From assembly GCA_934201705.1 (NCBI GenBank), contig CAKPXF010000023.1, forward strand, positions 1-43,520: a stretch of 43,520 nt of DNA. Direction: 5' to 3'. The notes below the pieces were generated by a model that saw only the letters and a list, made by a program, of their open reading frames with translations, did no database searches and was not told the origin of the DNA. This stretch comes from an uncultured Bacilli bacterium (GTDB taxonomy: Bacteria; Bacillota_I; Bacilli_A; RFN20; CAG-631). A program made the translations under genes and the position numbers. Positions 16,302 through 24,425 of the stretch are shown here, one piece after another. Each line of letters opens with the position of its first letter. Position 1 is the first letter of the stretch.

Positions 16302-17588
16302 ATGAAATTAAATAGTGTAAAAGTTGATGGTTATAGAAACATATATCAAACAACAATTAATTTTAATAATATAACTGGTATTTTATCATTAAATAATTAT
16401 GGAAAGTCAAATCTTTTAACTTCAATTGTTTTTGGATTATCTTTCATTCAGCAACACTCAAAAAATAAACAAAATATGATGAATGATGTAAGAGGAATTC
16501 CAATGTTAAAAAGAATAAATAATTCACTTTTTTCTTTTGAAATGGATTGTGAAACAATTGTTAATAATGGAAAATATTATATCTCATATTCTTTTTCGTT
16601 TGATTGGGCTTCAGATATTAGTAAAAAACCAGGCAAAATTGTAAGTGAACTATTAAAGATAAAAACAGATAGCCAAATAGCTACTACATTCATAAAAAGA
16701 AATAATGAAGAAGCTTTTTATAAGCCATCAAAAAGTGGAAGATGTTCAACAAAAATTTTAATTGAATCAAATGAATTGGTATTAAACAAGTTAATGGCTT
16801 TTGACAAATTATATTATAGATGTATATTGGAAGAAATTCAAAAAATTAATGTCTATGTAGATAGGCATTTTGATTCAAATTCAGGATATAATATCACCTT
16901 TATGACTGAACAGGAATTAATGGATTTGACTCTTAAACCAGAAATAAATATTCCAAAAACTCTTTATAGAATAAAAGAAAAACATCATGATAAGTATGAA
17001 TTATTAGTTAATGCTTTTACATCGTTATTTCCATCAATAAAAAAACTATATGTTAAAGAAATATCAAATGATTTATCGTCAGCAGTTAATCAATCTAAAA
17101 ATATTCTCCAGAATTTCAGCGATAAGTATTATTTATTATTTGTTGAAGACGAAAATCTTAGTATGGCAGTAAATTTTTTAGCAATGTCTGATGGTGCAAG
17201 AAGAATATTACTTTTATTAACTTTTGTAGTTTTAGCCCAAATTAATAGCTATGACCTTATATGCATTGAGGAACCAGAAAACTCAATACACCCTAGATTA
17301 TTAAAGAAATTGCTATATACAATTTCTGAATTAAGTGGCGAAACAAAACTTCTATTTTCTAGCCATTCTCCTTATTTAATTAACTATATGCATCCTGAAA
17401 ATATTTATTTAGGATTGCCAAATGATAAAGGGGTTGCTACTTTTAAAAAATTAAAAACTAATACAAATGCTAAAAAGAAATTATTAAAAGATATTACTGA
17501 TAGTGATACGCAATTAGGAAATTATTTGTTTGATTTAATGAGTGGCTCAAACGATGATATTGAGGAACTAAAACAATATGTTGAATAA
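16302..17588 (+). CDS. OLD/RloA-like AAA ATPase of a defence pair
   Basis: 428 residues. The Walker A region is S29-LNNYGKS-36, with Ser at the usual first Gly, a variant I know from AAA_21-type ATPases. An ABC-like signature is at MSDGARR (S296). Walker B and the catalytic Glu are in LICIEEPENSIHP (E323), followed by the switch His in SSHSPYL (H355). The small insert between the two halves and the pairing with a Toprim-like gene match the OLD/RloA/PARIS-type two-gene defence systems, in which the ATPase senses a phage and releases the nuclease partner. An ATG at 16293 touches the GAGGAG site; the ATG at 16302 is spaced correctly. It overlaps the next gene by 11 bases. Because the partner is broken, the pair is probably not functional. 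Confidence 0.85.
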   Translation: MKLNSVKVDGYRNIYQTTINFNNITGILSLNNYGKSNLLTSIVFGLSFIQQHSKNKQNMMNDVRGIPMLKRINNSLFSFEMDCETIVNNGKYYISYSFSFDWASDISKKPGKIVSELLKIKTDSQIATTFIKRNNEEAFYKPSKSGRCSTKILIESNELVLNKLMAFDKLYYRCILEEIQKINVYVDRHFDSNSGYNITFMTEQELMDLTLKPEINIPKTLYRIKEKHHDKYELLVNAFTSLFPSIKKLYVKEISNDLSSAVNQSKNILQNFSDKYYLLFVEDENLSMAVNFLAMSDGARRILLLLTFVVLAQINSYDLICIEEPENSIHPRLLKKLLYTISELSGETKLLFSSHSPYLINYMHPENIYLGLPNDKGVATFKKLKTNTNAKKKLLKDITDSDTQLGNYLFDLMSGSNDDIEELKQYVE

Positions 17589-18196
17589 TAAAAATAAAAA
17601 AACAATTGTTTGCATTTATACTGATGGTGCTACAGATGAAGTGTTTTATAATAGATTATTAGAATTCATAAAAAACAAATCTGAAAGTAAAAAATTCATT
17701 GTTGATGCAATAAAAAAATCAAACATTCAAGGAATTGGAAATTTTAGTATAAAACTTTTTTCGTAAGTTTAAACAAGAAATCAATGTAAAAGAATACAAA
17801 GAATACAAAAAAATAGTAATTTTATGTTATGATGAAGATGTGTTTGATTTTGTTGATCAAACGCCACCTGTCAATTGGAAAAAATTAGAAAAAGATTTAC
17901 AAATAGAAGGTGCTGATAAAGTTATTCATTTAAAAGCTGTAAAATCTATTGAAGATATTTTCTTATTAGATATATAAAGTATTCTTAAATCAATTGGATT
18001 GAGTAAAAATAATGTTAAAAACATATCAGGTAGTGGATATCAAAAATTAAAAGCACTATATAAAAAAGTTAATAAGATGTATTATAAAGGGGATAGAGTT
18101 GAAAACTTTGTTTATAATTTAAATATTGGTAAGATTTGTAAAAATCAATGTAATATGTATTGTGAATTATGTAAAGTTTTAATTGGAAAAAAGGAT
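17578..18196 (+). pseudogene. Broken Toprim/RloB-like partner of the ATPase
   Basis: The frame opens at 17578 with KTIVCIYTDGATDEVFYN, like the N-terminal EGxTE/TD motif of RloB/Toprim-type defence proteins. It stops at 17764 after a T6 run. Shifting by one base restores a continuous protein (RKFKQEINVKEYKEYKKI, VILCYDEDVFDF, AVKSIEDIFLLDI). This meets a second stop (TAA 17975-17977) where relatives usually have an acidic residue, then continues through KNNVKNISGSGYQKLKALYK to CELCKVLIGKK near 18193. One frameshift and one nonsense mutation therefore separate it from an intact protein of about 205 residues. The C-terminal GYQKLKALYKKVNKMYYKG block is what I expect near the natural end of such proteins. 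The protein family call is from motifs only. Confidence 0.7.
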
Positions 18197-18715
18197 GTGA
18201 TTGATTCATCAACAATTGATGCTATCGGTAAAGGTACTGAAATAGGAATGTGGATTAATGTTCCTGGTATTGTAACAATTAATAATTCAACGATAAAGGG
18301 CAACAAACAGGCATTAATGGTAAGATGCGTAATTGCTAACGTTACAAATTCTAAATTGATTTTAACAGGTACCAGCGAAAACTTGGATGTTGATTTAAAA
18401 AATAGTAAAGTATGGGGTAGTGGAAACGTTGTCCCTGAAGGTGCATTAATTGTAGGTAATTTGGATAATGGTACAGGGTATAATTATAATGCTTCATGTA
18501 CATTAATTAATACAAATGTTTCTACGACTCGTTCAAATGTATCAAGATTTCTTATAATTTTAGCACAAAAAGACTCTTTTGAAACCATTTTAAATTATGA
18601 ATCATCATGTAATATTGCAAATGATGGCTATTTTATTTGGAATGATACAGAATCTGGTATTAAAAAAGGAAAAATATCAGTAAATAACAATGTTGTTCAA
18701 CAACGTGAACAGTAA
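18197..18715 (+). pseudogene. Headless pilin-adhesin C-terminal fragment, fused to the Toprim remnant
   Basis: The last 172 codons of the frame match the C-terminus of the 21758 adhesin: GMWINVPGIVTINNS with AVWINVPGSVEICNS, KQALMVR with LQALMVR, YNYNASCTLINTNVSTT with YNYTASCSLYNTNISTT, and KISVNNNVVQQ with LITVNGVVKQQ. No prepilin leader, stalk or middle domain is present. The fragment follows the Toprim remnant in the same frame, so the two now read as one frame. It cannot be displayed as a pilin by itself. It may be a leftover of a recombination event or a silent donor for gene conversion with the 21758 gene. Confidence 0.8.
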
Positions 18716-18728
18716 TTTGTAAATATTT

Positions 18729-18779
18729 AAGACTATGGAAGTAATCTGGTATGATTACTAAACATAGTCTTTTTTTTAT
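18729..18779 (+). terminator. Intrinsic terminator after the pilin fragment
   Basis: Outer stem aagactatg 18729-18737 with catagtctt 18763-18771, inner stem gtaatc/gattac, then eight T. Confidence 0.85.
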
Positions 18780-18991
18780 CGCGAATATTTTGAGTAATAT
18801 ATTATTTAATTTATTCGACATTGTTCGACAATATATTTTATACTTTTATTTTATACTATCAAATGGAATTGCAATAATAAAAATAGTAAATATATTTTAT
18901 TCAATATAATTTACATTTTTATTATGAAGATTTGTATAATAATATAGAAATTATTATTAAACATCTATAATACATATATGCGAAATAAACA

Positions 18992-19020
18992 TTGCATTAA
19001 GTGTATAATAAATGTATAAT
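18992..19020 (+). promoter_or_regulatory. Promoter of the nitrilase-like operon
   Basis: TTGCAT 18992-18997, 17-bp spacer, TATAAT 19015-19020; a second TATAAT is at 19004. Transcription from the first would give a very short leader before the AAAGGAG site. Upstream at about 18822-18834 there is a small palindrome attgt-tcg-acaat. Confidence 0.55.
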
Positions 19021-19039
19021 AATAATGAAAGGAGAAGCA

Positions 19040-20323
19040 ATGCCAGATGCAAAATTTTACAATCTTTTAGCAAGATTATATGATGAAATAAACGATAAGA
19101 TAGGAAAAACAGAATTTAAATCCATTATTTTTGATCAAATTGATGATAAAGTCGATACGCATAAGAGAAGCATTTTATATCAACAATGTGAAAATGATAT
19201 AGAATGTAAAAATGTCAATAAAGATAGGGCTTCAATATATTTTAAGTATATGAAGTTGATTGATTATGAAACTGGAACTGTTTGTCAAAATAATTCAACT
19301 ATATCGTTAGATAGTCCACTTAATGATGATTATATTGACGTTATTGAAATTTATGGAACATATAACAGTATTCATCATAATAGAATGTCAAATGATAATT
19401 TCAATTGCTTATTTCCACATTTAGTTTTCTTTTACAAAAAGAAAGAATTTCAAAAAAAATATAAGTTAAATAATTACTATTATGATAACGATAAAGATGA
19501 AATAATAATAACTTATATACCTTATCCACTATATAATCAATGTGATAATATTACTCCTAGTGGTAACAAATTTTCTTGCATTAAGAAAGAAAGTTATACC
19601 ACTAATGATGAATTATATTTAGAGCGAATTAATTATGCATTAAAAAATGAAGAGTCGGATTTAATATTTGGACCAGAAATAGATGGTAGTGAACTTTTAA
19701 ACCAAAAAATATTAAATGTTGTTAAAGAATTTAAAAATAAATTTGTTTCTTGTCCTTCATATCATGTTTTAAAAGGTAATGAAAGATATAATTTATCAAC
19801 TCTCATATGTAACAACGACCTTATTCCAAATATTATCGAGATTTATAAAAATTTTCCTGCTGAATTTACTGAAGGCAAAAAGAAAGAAAATATCAATGGA
19901 AAATATGAATTGACATTACTTCATATTAGAAAAATTGGAAAGATTTTAATTCTAATTTGCAAGGACTATATAGCTACAGATATTAATTGTTTTATTGAAG
20001 AACTAAATATTGATATTGTAATAGTTATTGCATGTACTAAAAAAACTGAAGCTTTTCAATCTAAAATTGATAGTTTAAGAATTAATAAGCAGTATACAAT
20101 TATGGGAAATTCTTGCTCTGTATTTTATGAAGAAAATGAAAAAGGGCCAGTATTTATATATTCAAATAAAAATAAAATAAATACTAAGAAATGTAATTTT
20201 TCAAAAGAAGATTGCTTAAATATAAAAGATTGTATGTTTTCACTTCGTATTTCATCAAAACATGATAAATATAATAATAGTTGTCTTGAAATTGTTGAAT
20301 TAAAAGGGGCATTGCAAAAATAA
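19040..20323 (+). CDS. Nitrilase-superfamily (carbon-nitrogen hydrolase) fold protein
   Basis: 427 residues, with the nitrilase fold in the C-terminal half. The full catalytic triad is seen with family-like spacing: E213 (DLIFGPE), K270 (EIYKNFP) and C307 (ILILICKDYI), followed by the strand IDIVIVIACTKK. Residues 1-180 are an extra N-terminal region with no match I can name. The enzyme family hydrolyses amide or nitrile C-N bonds; the substrate here is unknown. Nitrilase domains of this divergent kind occur with some phage-defence reverse transcriptases, but no such gene is present. The frame is open further upstream, but AAAGGAG (19028-19034) 5 bases before the ATG at 19040 fixes the start. 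It leads a compact three-gene operon next to a defence-like locus. Confidence 0.72.
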   Translation: MPDAKFYNLLARLYDEINDKIGKTEFKSIIFDQIDDKVDTHKRSILYQQCENDIECKNVNKDRASIYFKYMKLIDYETGTVCQNNSTISLDSPLNDDYIDVIEIYGTYNSIHHNRMSNDNFNCLFPHLVFFYKKKEFQKKYKLNNYYYDNDKDEIIITYIPYPLYNQCDNITPSGNKFSCIKKESYTTNDELYLERINYALKNEESDLIFGPEIDGSELLNQKILNVVKEFKNKFVSCPSYHVLKGNERYNLSTLICNNDLIPNIIEIYKNFPAEFTEGKKKENINGKYELTLLHIRKIGKILILICKDYIATDINCFIEELNIDIVIVIACTKKTEAFQSKIDSLRINKQYTIMGNSCSVFYEENEKGPVFIYSNKNKINTKKCNFSKEDCLNIKDCMFSLRISSKHDKYNNSCLEIVELKGALQK

Positions 20324-20327
20324 TAAT

Positions 20328-20993
20328 ATGTACGAGAGTTTTTTGAAAAAAATTGGAAAAGATTATAATATTGATAAATTATCAAAAAGAGATATTAATT
20401 TGATTTTTGATAATGTGTTTGAAGTGCTTAGAACTGCAGATTATTCAAAAACTGAAGAAACTAAAGATTTTTTAAGAGTACTTAACAAAAATATGCTTTC
20501 AATTATTTATAAAAATAAAGAAGAAATCGAAAAACTATATAATTCAATTTCAATAATTGTATTATCTAATTATGCCAATATAAAATTAAATGAAATAAAA
20601 ATGAATAATGAATTTGATGAGCTTTTAGATAATAAAGAATATATGAAAATATTCAATGTATTATATGATAGCAATTTAACTTCTACAAGTATTGCTAAAG
20701 AAATAGGAAAAACTCCACAAAACACATCAAATATGTTATCTTTATTAAAAAAGAAAAATGCTATTGAGTCAAGAAAAGCAACTGCAAATAATAAAAATGT
20801 TTATTATTATCTTACATATGATTTCATGAAAAAATATGAAGAATATAATAGAAAAAACACTTTTATATTTAACTATAAATTATTTGATATGGAAATTAAT
20901 AAAAAAGTTGAATTTAATTTTGCAAAGGATAATCAATTTAAAAAATATCTAGAAGATTTTGTTATTAAAGGAGATATTAATTATGAAATGTAA
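20328..20993 (+). CDS. Winged-helix (MarR-like) DNA-binding protein
   Basis: 221 residues. Residues about 105-150 hold a winged helix: MKIFNVLYDSNLTSTSIAKE, then GKTPQNTSNMLSLLKKK (recognition helix) and a wing ending NVYYYLTYDFMKK. The N-terminal 100 residues are helical and charged, without a recognisable domain. The start is 4 bases after the nitrilase-like gene with no strong ribosome site of its own, so translation is probably coupled. It may regulate the operon or act as the sensor of a three-part system; both are inference. Confidence 0.65.
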   Translation: MYESFLKKIGKDYNIDKLSKRDINLIFDNVFEVLRTADYSKTEETKDFLRVLNKNMLSIIYKNKEEIEKLYNSISIIVLSNYANIKLNEIKMNNEFDELLDNKEYMKIFNVLYDSNLTSTSIAKEIGKTPQNTSNMLSLLKKKNAIESRKATANNKNVYYYLTYDFMKKYEEYNRKNTFIFNYKLFDMEINKKVEFNFAKDNQFKKYLEDFVIKGDINYEM

Positions 20994-21525
20994 TGAAATA
21001 ATTAAAAATGGTGTTATTAGTCTAACGATGCTAGATAATGACAATACTTTAGCAAATGAATTATTTTCATTAGTTAGGTCAAAAGATAAAAATTATTTTA
21101 TTAAAAATGGCTATACGAGCGAGCAATATGAAAGTTTATTAAATTATTATTATAATAAAAGAAAAGATTATTTTGTTCTTTCATATTTTAGAGATAAAAA
21201 CAATGACATTGATTTAAAAAGAATAAAATTAAATAGCATTTTTATGAATTGTATTGTGACAAATAATTATGAGTTTTTAATTAATGAAAATAAAGGAAGT
21301 ATTGATGCAAAAACAATAAAAAATATTGCAATTGTGCTTTTAAATATTACATCATATTGCATTATACATAACAAAAATGGTAATGAGTTTGCTAATATTC
21401 TTTTAAATTTTTACGATATTGATAATAATGTTTCATTTGACATAATTAACTCTTTTAATAATAATATAATTTTATTAAAACTAAATTATATAATTGATAA
21501 ATTAAACAAGAAAGATAATAAATAA
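20983..21525 (+). CDS. Hypothetical protein, third gene of the nitrilase operon
   Basis: 180 residues, helical, Asn/Lys/Ile-rich, no membrane segment and no family I recognise. AAAGGAG with 9-base spacing points to the ATG at 20983, which overlaps the end of the winged-helix gene by 11 bases; an in-frame ATG further upstream lacks a ribosome site. A terminator follows at 21551, so the operon ends here. The tight packing suggests that the three proteins act together. Confidence 0.62.
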   Translation: MKCNEIIKNGVISLTMLDNDNTLANELFSLVRSKDKNYFIKNGYTSEQYESLLNYYYNKRKDYFVLSYFRDKNNDIDLKRIKLNSIFMNCIVTNNYEFLINENKGSIDAKTIKNIAIVLLNITSYCIIHNKNGNEFANILLNFYDIDNNVSFDIINSFNNNIILLKLNYIIDKLNKKDNK

Positions 21526-21550
21526 TTTTTTAAATAATACACTGTCATTT

Positions 21551-21585
21551 TCCTATATATTTTTAAGGTATATAGGATTTTTTTA
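21551..21585 (+). terminator. Intrinsic terminator after the nitrilase operon
   Basis: Stem tcctatata 21551-21559 with tatatagga 21569-21577, perfect, followed by seven T. Confidence 0.82.
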
Positions 21586-21643
21586 TGTTTTCTGATTAAT
21601 TTTTGCTATTTTTTACATCTAATCGACGACTTTTGACAAGTAC

Positions 21644-21671
21644 TTGAAATTGTACCGGGGGGGGGTATAAT
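21644..21671 (+). promoter_or_regulatory. G-tract promoter of the 21758 pilin gene (9 G, 16-bp spacer)
   Basis: TTGAAA 21644-21649 and TATAAT 21666-21671 are 16 bp apart; bases 21657-21665 are nine G. The flanks are almost identical to those of the 8716 promoter, including CAAGTACTTG and the preceding TTTTGACA, while the tract length differs by one. Confidence 0.83.
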
Positions 21672-21678
21672 AAATTCG

Positions 21679-21727
21679 CTTAAAAGCAGTAATTGTTATA
21701 AATTAATAATTATTTATTCCTTTTAAG
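21679..21727 (+). other. 5' leader hairpin of the 21758 gene
   Basis: cttaaaag 21679-21686 pairs with cttttaag 21720-21727, the same stem as in the 8716 leader, with a partly different loop. Confidence 0.55.
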
Positions 21728-21757
21728 TAAATAAAATGAAAGGAAAATAATAAAATT

Positions 21758-23623
21758 ATGAAAAAGAAAATTAAAAAGGCTTTTACATTAGTTGAATTAT
21801 TAGTTGTAATTGCAATACTTGCTATCTTAGCAACAGTATCAATTGTTGGTTATAATAGTTTTACTAAGAAAGCTAAAGTATCTAATGATACAGCATTAGT
21901 ATCACAATTAAATACCTTATTAAAGGCTGATTCAATGGTAAATGGAGATGCTAAAACTCCAACAGATGCTTTAAAGATTACAAGTGAAGCTGGATATGAT
22001 GTTGAAAAGCTAACTCCAACAACTAACGATTATGAAATCATTTGGAATCAAGCAATTAACCAATTTGCATTACTTGATGAAAAAGAAAATGTTGTATATG
22101 GTGAAAAGAATGAAGGTACTGATGAATATAAAAACTGGAAGTTTGTTAATGAATATGATGCTAATAGTACATATTCTATGTATTTAAAAGGAAATACTAC
22201 AACTACATCAATTGATAACTTAACAGTTGGTTTAGATGTTGGTAATAATACTGAAATTACTACAATTAACTATATAAATACAAGTGGTAATTCAAAAGAT
22301 GTAGTTATTCGTACAAATAGTTTTGAAACAATTTTAAATATTAATGCAGAAACTGATGTTGTTAAACATTATAATAAAGCAAAAGAAGTTAACATTGCTA
22401 AAGTAGCATTATCATCATATCATGAATACGGTTCTGTATCTGGAAATATTAATCTTGCACAGGGACATGTTGTACTTGAAAATGGCTCTTCAATTTCAAA
22501 TGTAGTAGTAAAAACTATAAGTGATGTAACACCAACAAATGAAAAAGTTAAACTAACGGTTGAAGATAAAGCATCAGTAAATCTTGTAATTTCAAATGTT
22601 ACAAATGTTACTGCATTAGTAGACGGATCTGGAAAAGATAATGTTTCAAAGATTAATAGTACATCAGATAAATCAGCCGCCATTGGATCAACACTTTATA
22701 ATGATTTTACTTCAGCATATAGTGCTGCAAAAAAAGGTGATATTATAACTGTTCTTAAAGATGAAACAATTAATGGATGTGATGTTCGCAAAAGTGTTAC
22801 AATTGATTTAAATGGAAATAATTTAACTTCAAGTAGATATTTTTTCATTCTTAATAATTATGATTTAAACATAAAAAATGGCAACTTAATCTATAATGGT
22901 GAAACAAGTGGAAAATATGTATTTTATCTTGCATCATTTGGAAATTTATCTTTAAATAATGTTACTCTTGATGGAGGAAATGCAGATTATTCAATTTTTC
23001 CAGGAGGCGATGGTTCATATATAAATATTAATCATTCAAATATTTCACATTCAATTTGTGGAATAGCTACTAATGCAAGTGGATACGAAAGTAATAACAT
23101 TAAAATCTCAATTACTAATAGTTCGTTTGATTGCACTGAAACGGCTGTTTGGATTAATGTTCCAGGTAGTGTTGAAATTTGCAATTCAAATTTAGAAGCT
23201 GGTTTACAAGCTTTAATGGTAAGAGGGGGCACAGTTAATGTTAAAAATTCAAAAATTACTCTTACTGATTGTATTAATGAGATTGATACTAGTGCAAAAG
23301 AAAGCCGATATATGGGCATAAGTTGGCAAGATGGAAATAATATTCCTGTAGGCGCTGTTGTATTAGGCGATTATAATAGTGGTAGTTATAATTATACTGC
23401 ATCGTGTTCATTGTACAATACAAATATTTCAACTACTATTAGTGATTTTAATAGAGAAATTATTGTACTAGCTCAAGATGGAAATAACGAAACAATATTT
23501 AATTTTGATAGTTTATGCAACATAAATGATAATGATTATGTTATTTGTAATAAAGTAGTAGATGGCTTAAAAAGAGGGCTAATTACAGTTAATGGCGTTG
23601 TAAAGCAACAAAAAGATAATTAA
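21758..23623 (+). CDS. Large pilin-like surface adhesin, beta-helix C-terminus
   Basis: 621 residues. The prepilin leader (KKA|FTLVELL), pilin helix and stalk are identical to the 5103 protein over the first 85 residues. The middle domain (VGLDVGNNTE, VIRTNS, KHYN, SYHEYG) spans about residues 150-250. The C-terminus differs from the 5103/8716 type: from about residue 310 (LYNDFTSAYSAAKKGDIITV) it is a series of short strands such as VTIDLNGNNLTS and SVEICNSNLEAG, as in right-handed beta-helix surface proteins. It resembles the tail of the 1-1151 protein, and its last third matches the fragment at 18197. Probably a surface adhesin or binding protein under a G-tract promoter. AAAGGA is 13 bases before the ATG. 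No terminator is evident after it. Confidence 0.88.
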   Translation: MKKKIKKAFTLVELLVVIAILAILATVSIVGYNSFTKKAKVSNDTALVSQLNTLLKADSMVNGDAKTPTDALKITSEAGYDVEKLTPTTNDYEIIWNQAINQFALLDEKENVVYGEKNEGTDEYKNWKFVNEYDANSTYSMYLKGNTTTTSIDNLTVGLDVGNNTEITTINYINTSGNSKDVVIRTNSFETILNINAETDVVKHYNKAKEVNIAKVALSSYHEYGSVSGNINLAQGHVVLENGSSISNVVVKTISDVTPTNEKVKLTVEDKASVNLVISNVTNVTALVDGSGKDNVSKINSTSDKSAAIGSTLYNDFTSAYSAAKKGDIITVLKDETINGCDVRKSVTIDLNGNNLTSSRYFFILNNYDLNIKNGNLIYNGETSGKYVFYLASFGNLSLNNVTLDGGNADYSIFPGGDGSYININHSNISHSICGIATNASGYESNNIKISITNSSFDCTETAVWINVPGSVEICNSNLEAGLQALMVRGGTVNVKNSKITLTDCINEIDTSAKESRYMGISWQDGNNIPVGAVVLGDYNSGSYNYTASCSLYNTNISTTISDFNREIIVLAQDGNNETIFNFDSLCNINDNDYVICNKVVDGLKRGLITVNGVVKQQKDN

Positions 23624-23668
23624 ATTAAATAATTATTTCTTACGAATATAAAAAGTTTCTAATTCCTA

Positions 23669-23804
23669 ATGTAGGGGTTTCATAGGTTTTTTAGAAAAAT
23701 ACTATAAATAATCGTAGGGCAAAAATATAAGGGCTCTATCTAAAAATGTAGGGTTTTCGTAGGGCTTGTTAAAAAAAACTATAGTCAATCATAGGGTTTA
23801 AAAA
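23669..23804. repeat. Two imperfect tandem repeats of about 77 bp
   Basis: Unit 1 starts at 23669 and unit 2 at 23746; both begin atgtaggg(g)ttt and contain an actata..aatc(g/a)taggg block. The 18-base motif ctatagaaaatcgtaggg or a close variant appears at 23702-23719 and 23780-23797, and again as both arms of the palindrome at 24059-24101. It looks like a decayed non-coding mobile or repeat element. Confidence 0.55.
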
Positions 23805-24058
23805 TTGGAAGGATGTTGCTTCCTTTTAAATTGCCAAGCAAATACATATAGTTTTTATGCATTGCATTTAGATTTACAAAAAGAACTTTGATTGATTCTG
23901 AAAATGTTTAGATTTTCCACATGCTTAAATAGTTTAAACGCTATTATGATTTTCAAATTTTAAAAAAATAAATAATTTATAGTATTATTAATATGTATTT
24001 CTTTCTTCATTATTTTTGTTTGGCAACATATTTATAATGTAAAGAGGCACATCAAAAT
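23805..24058. other. Intergenic, no gene recognised
   Basis: AT-rich, only short frames, no convincing promoter, hairpin or remnant. Confidence 0.45.
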
Positions 24059-24109
24059 CTATAGAAAATCGTATGGCGGAAATCCCTACGATTTTCTATA
24101 GTTATTTTT
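24059..24109. repeat. 15-bp perfect inverted repeat, possible terminator
   Basis: ctatagaaaatcgta 24059-24073 pairs exactly with 24087-24101 around a 13-base loop; ttatttttt follows. It shares its arm sequence with the tandem repeats at 23669-23804. Confidence 0.6.
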
Positions 24110-24214
24110 TGACCCTACAAAAAAAGTTAGAACCTAAATTCTTAAACAAATCTAATATCTTTTTTTGCGAAATTTAACAGTTTTATATAGATATTGAAAT
24201 AAGTCGTTACATTA

Positions 24215-24305
24215 AGTTCTTTTTACTGAAAGTTTTGCTAGTGTTAAAAATACCATAGTTTAAGGATAATATGCATCTTTCAAATTAATTGGAAATGGAA
24301 TTTGT
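24215..24305 (-). mobile_element. Decayed end of the IS1595-like element
   Basis: Bases 24215-24239 (agttctttttactgaaagtt...) resemble the 25-bp inverted repeat. The next 65 bases resemble the reverse complement of the end of the transposase gene at 7516-8541, including taccatagtttaagg and atgcatctttcaa. The rest of the element is gone. Confidence 0.75.
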
Positions 24306-24425
24306 TATTATCAATTTTTTAATCGATTATAATAATTGCAATGTCGACTTTATATATTTTTTTGAGTAAACAGTATTTTTGTAAACTAAGTAGTTTATTC
24401 AAAAGAAACAAAGAGAAATTAAAAC

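Noticed and set aside
17756..17761. T6 run at the frameshift of the Toprim-like gene as a phase-variable switch
   Set aside because: Six T is short and common in this DNA, and a second in-frame stop downstream means that slippage alone would not restore the protein.
23669..23804. CRISPR array
   Set aside because: Only two long imperfect units, no short direct repeats with unique spacers, and no cas genes.
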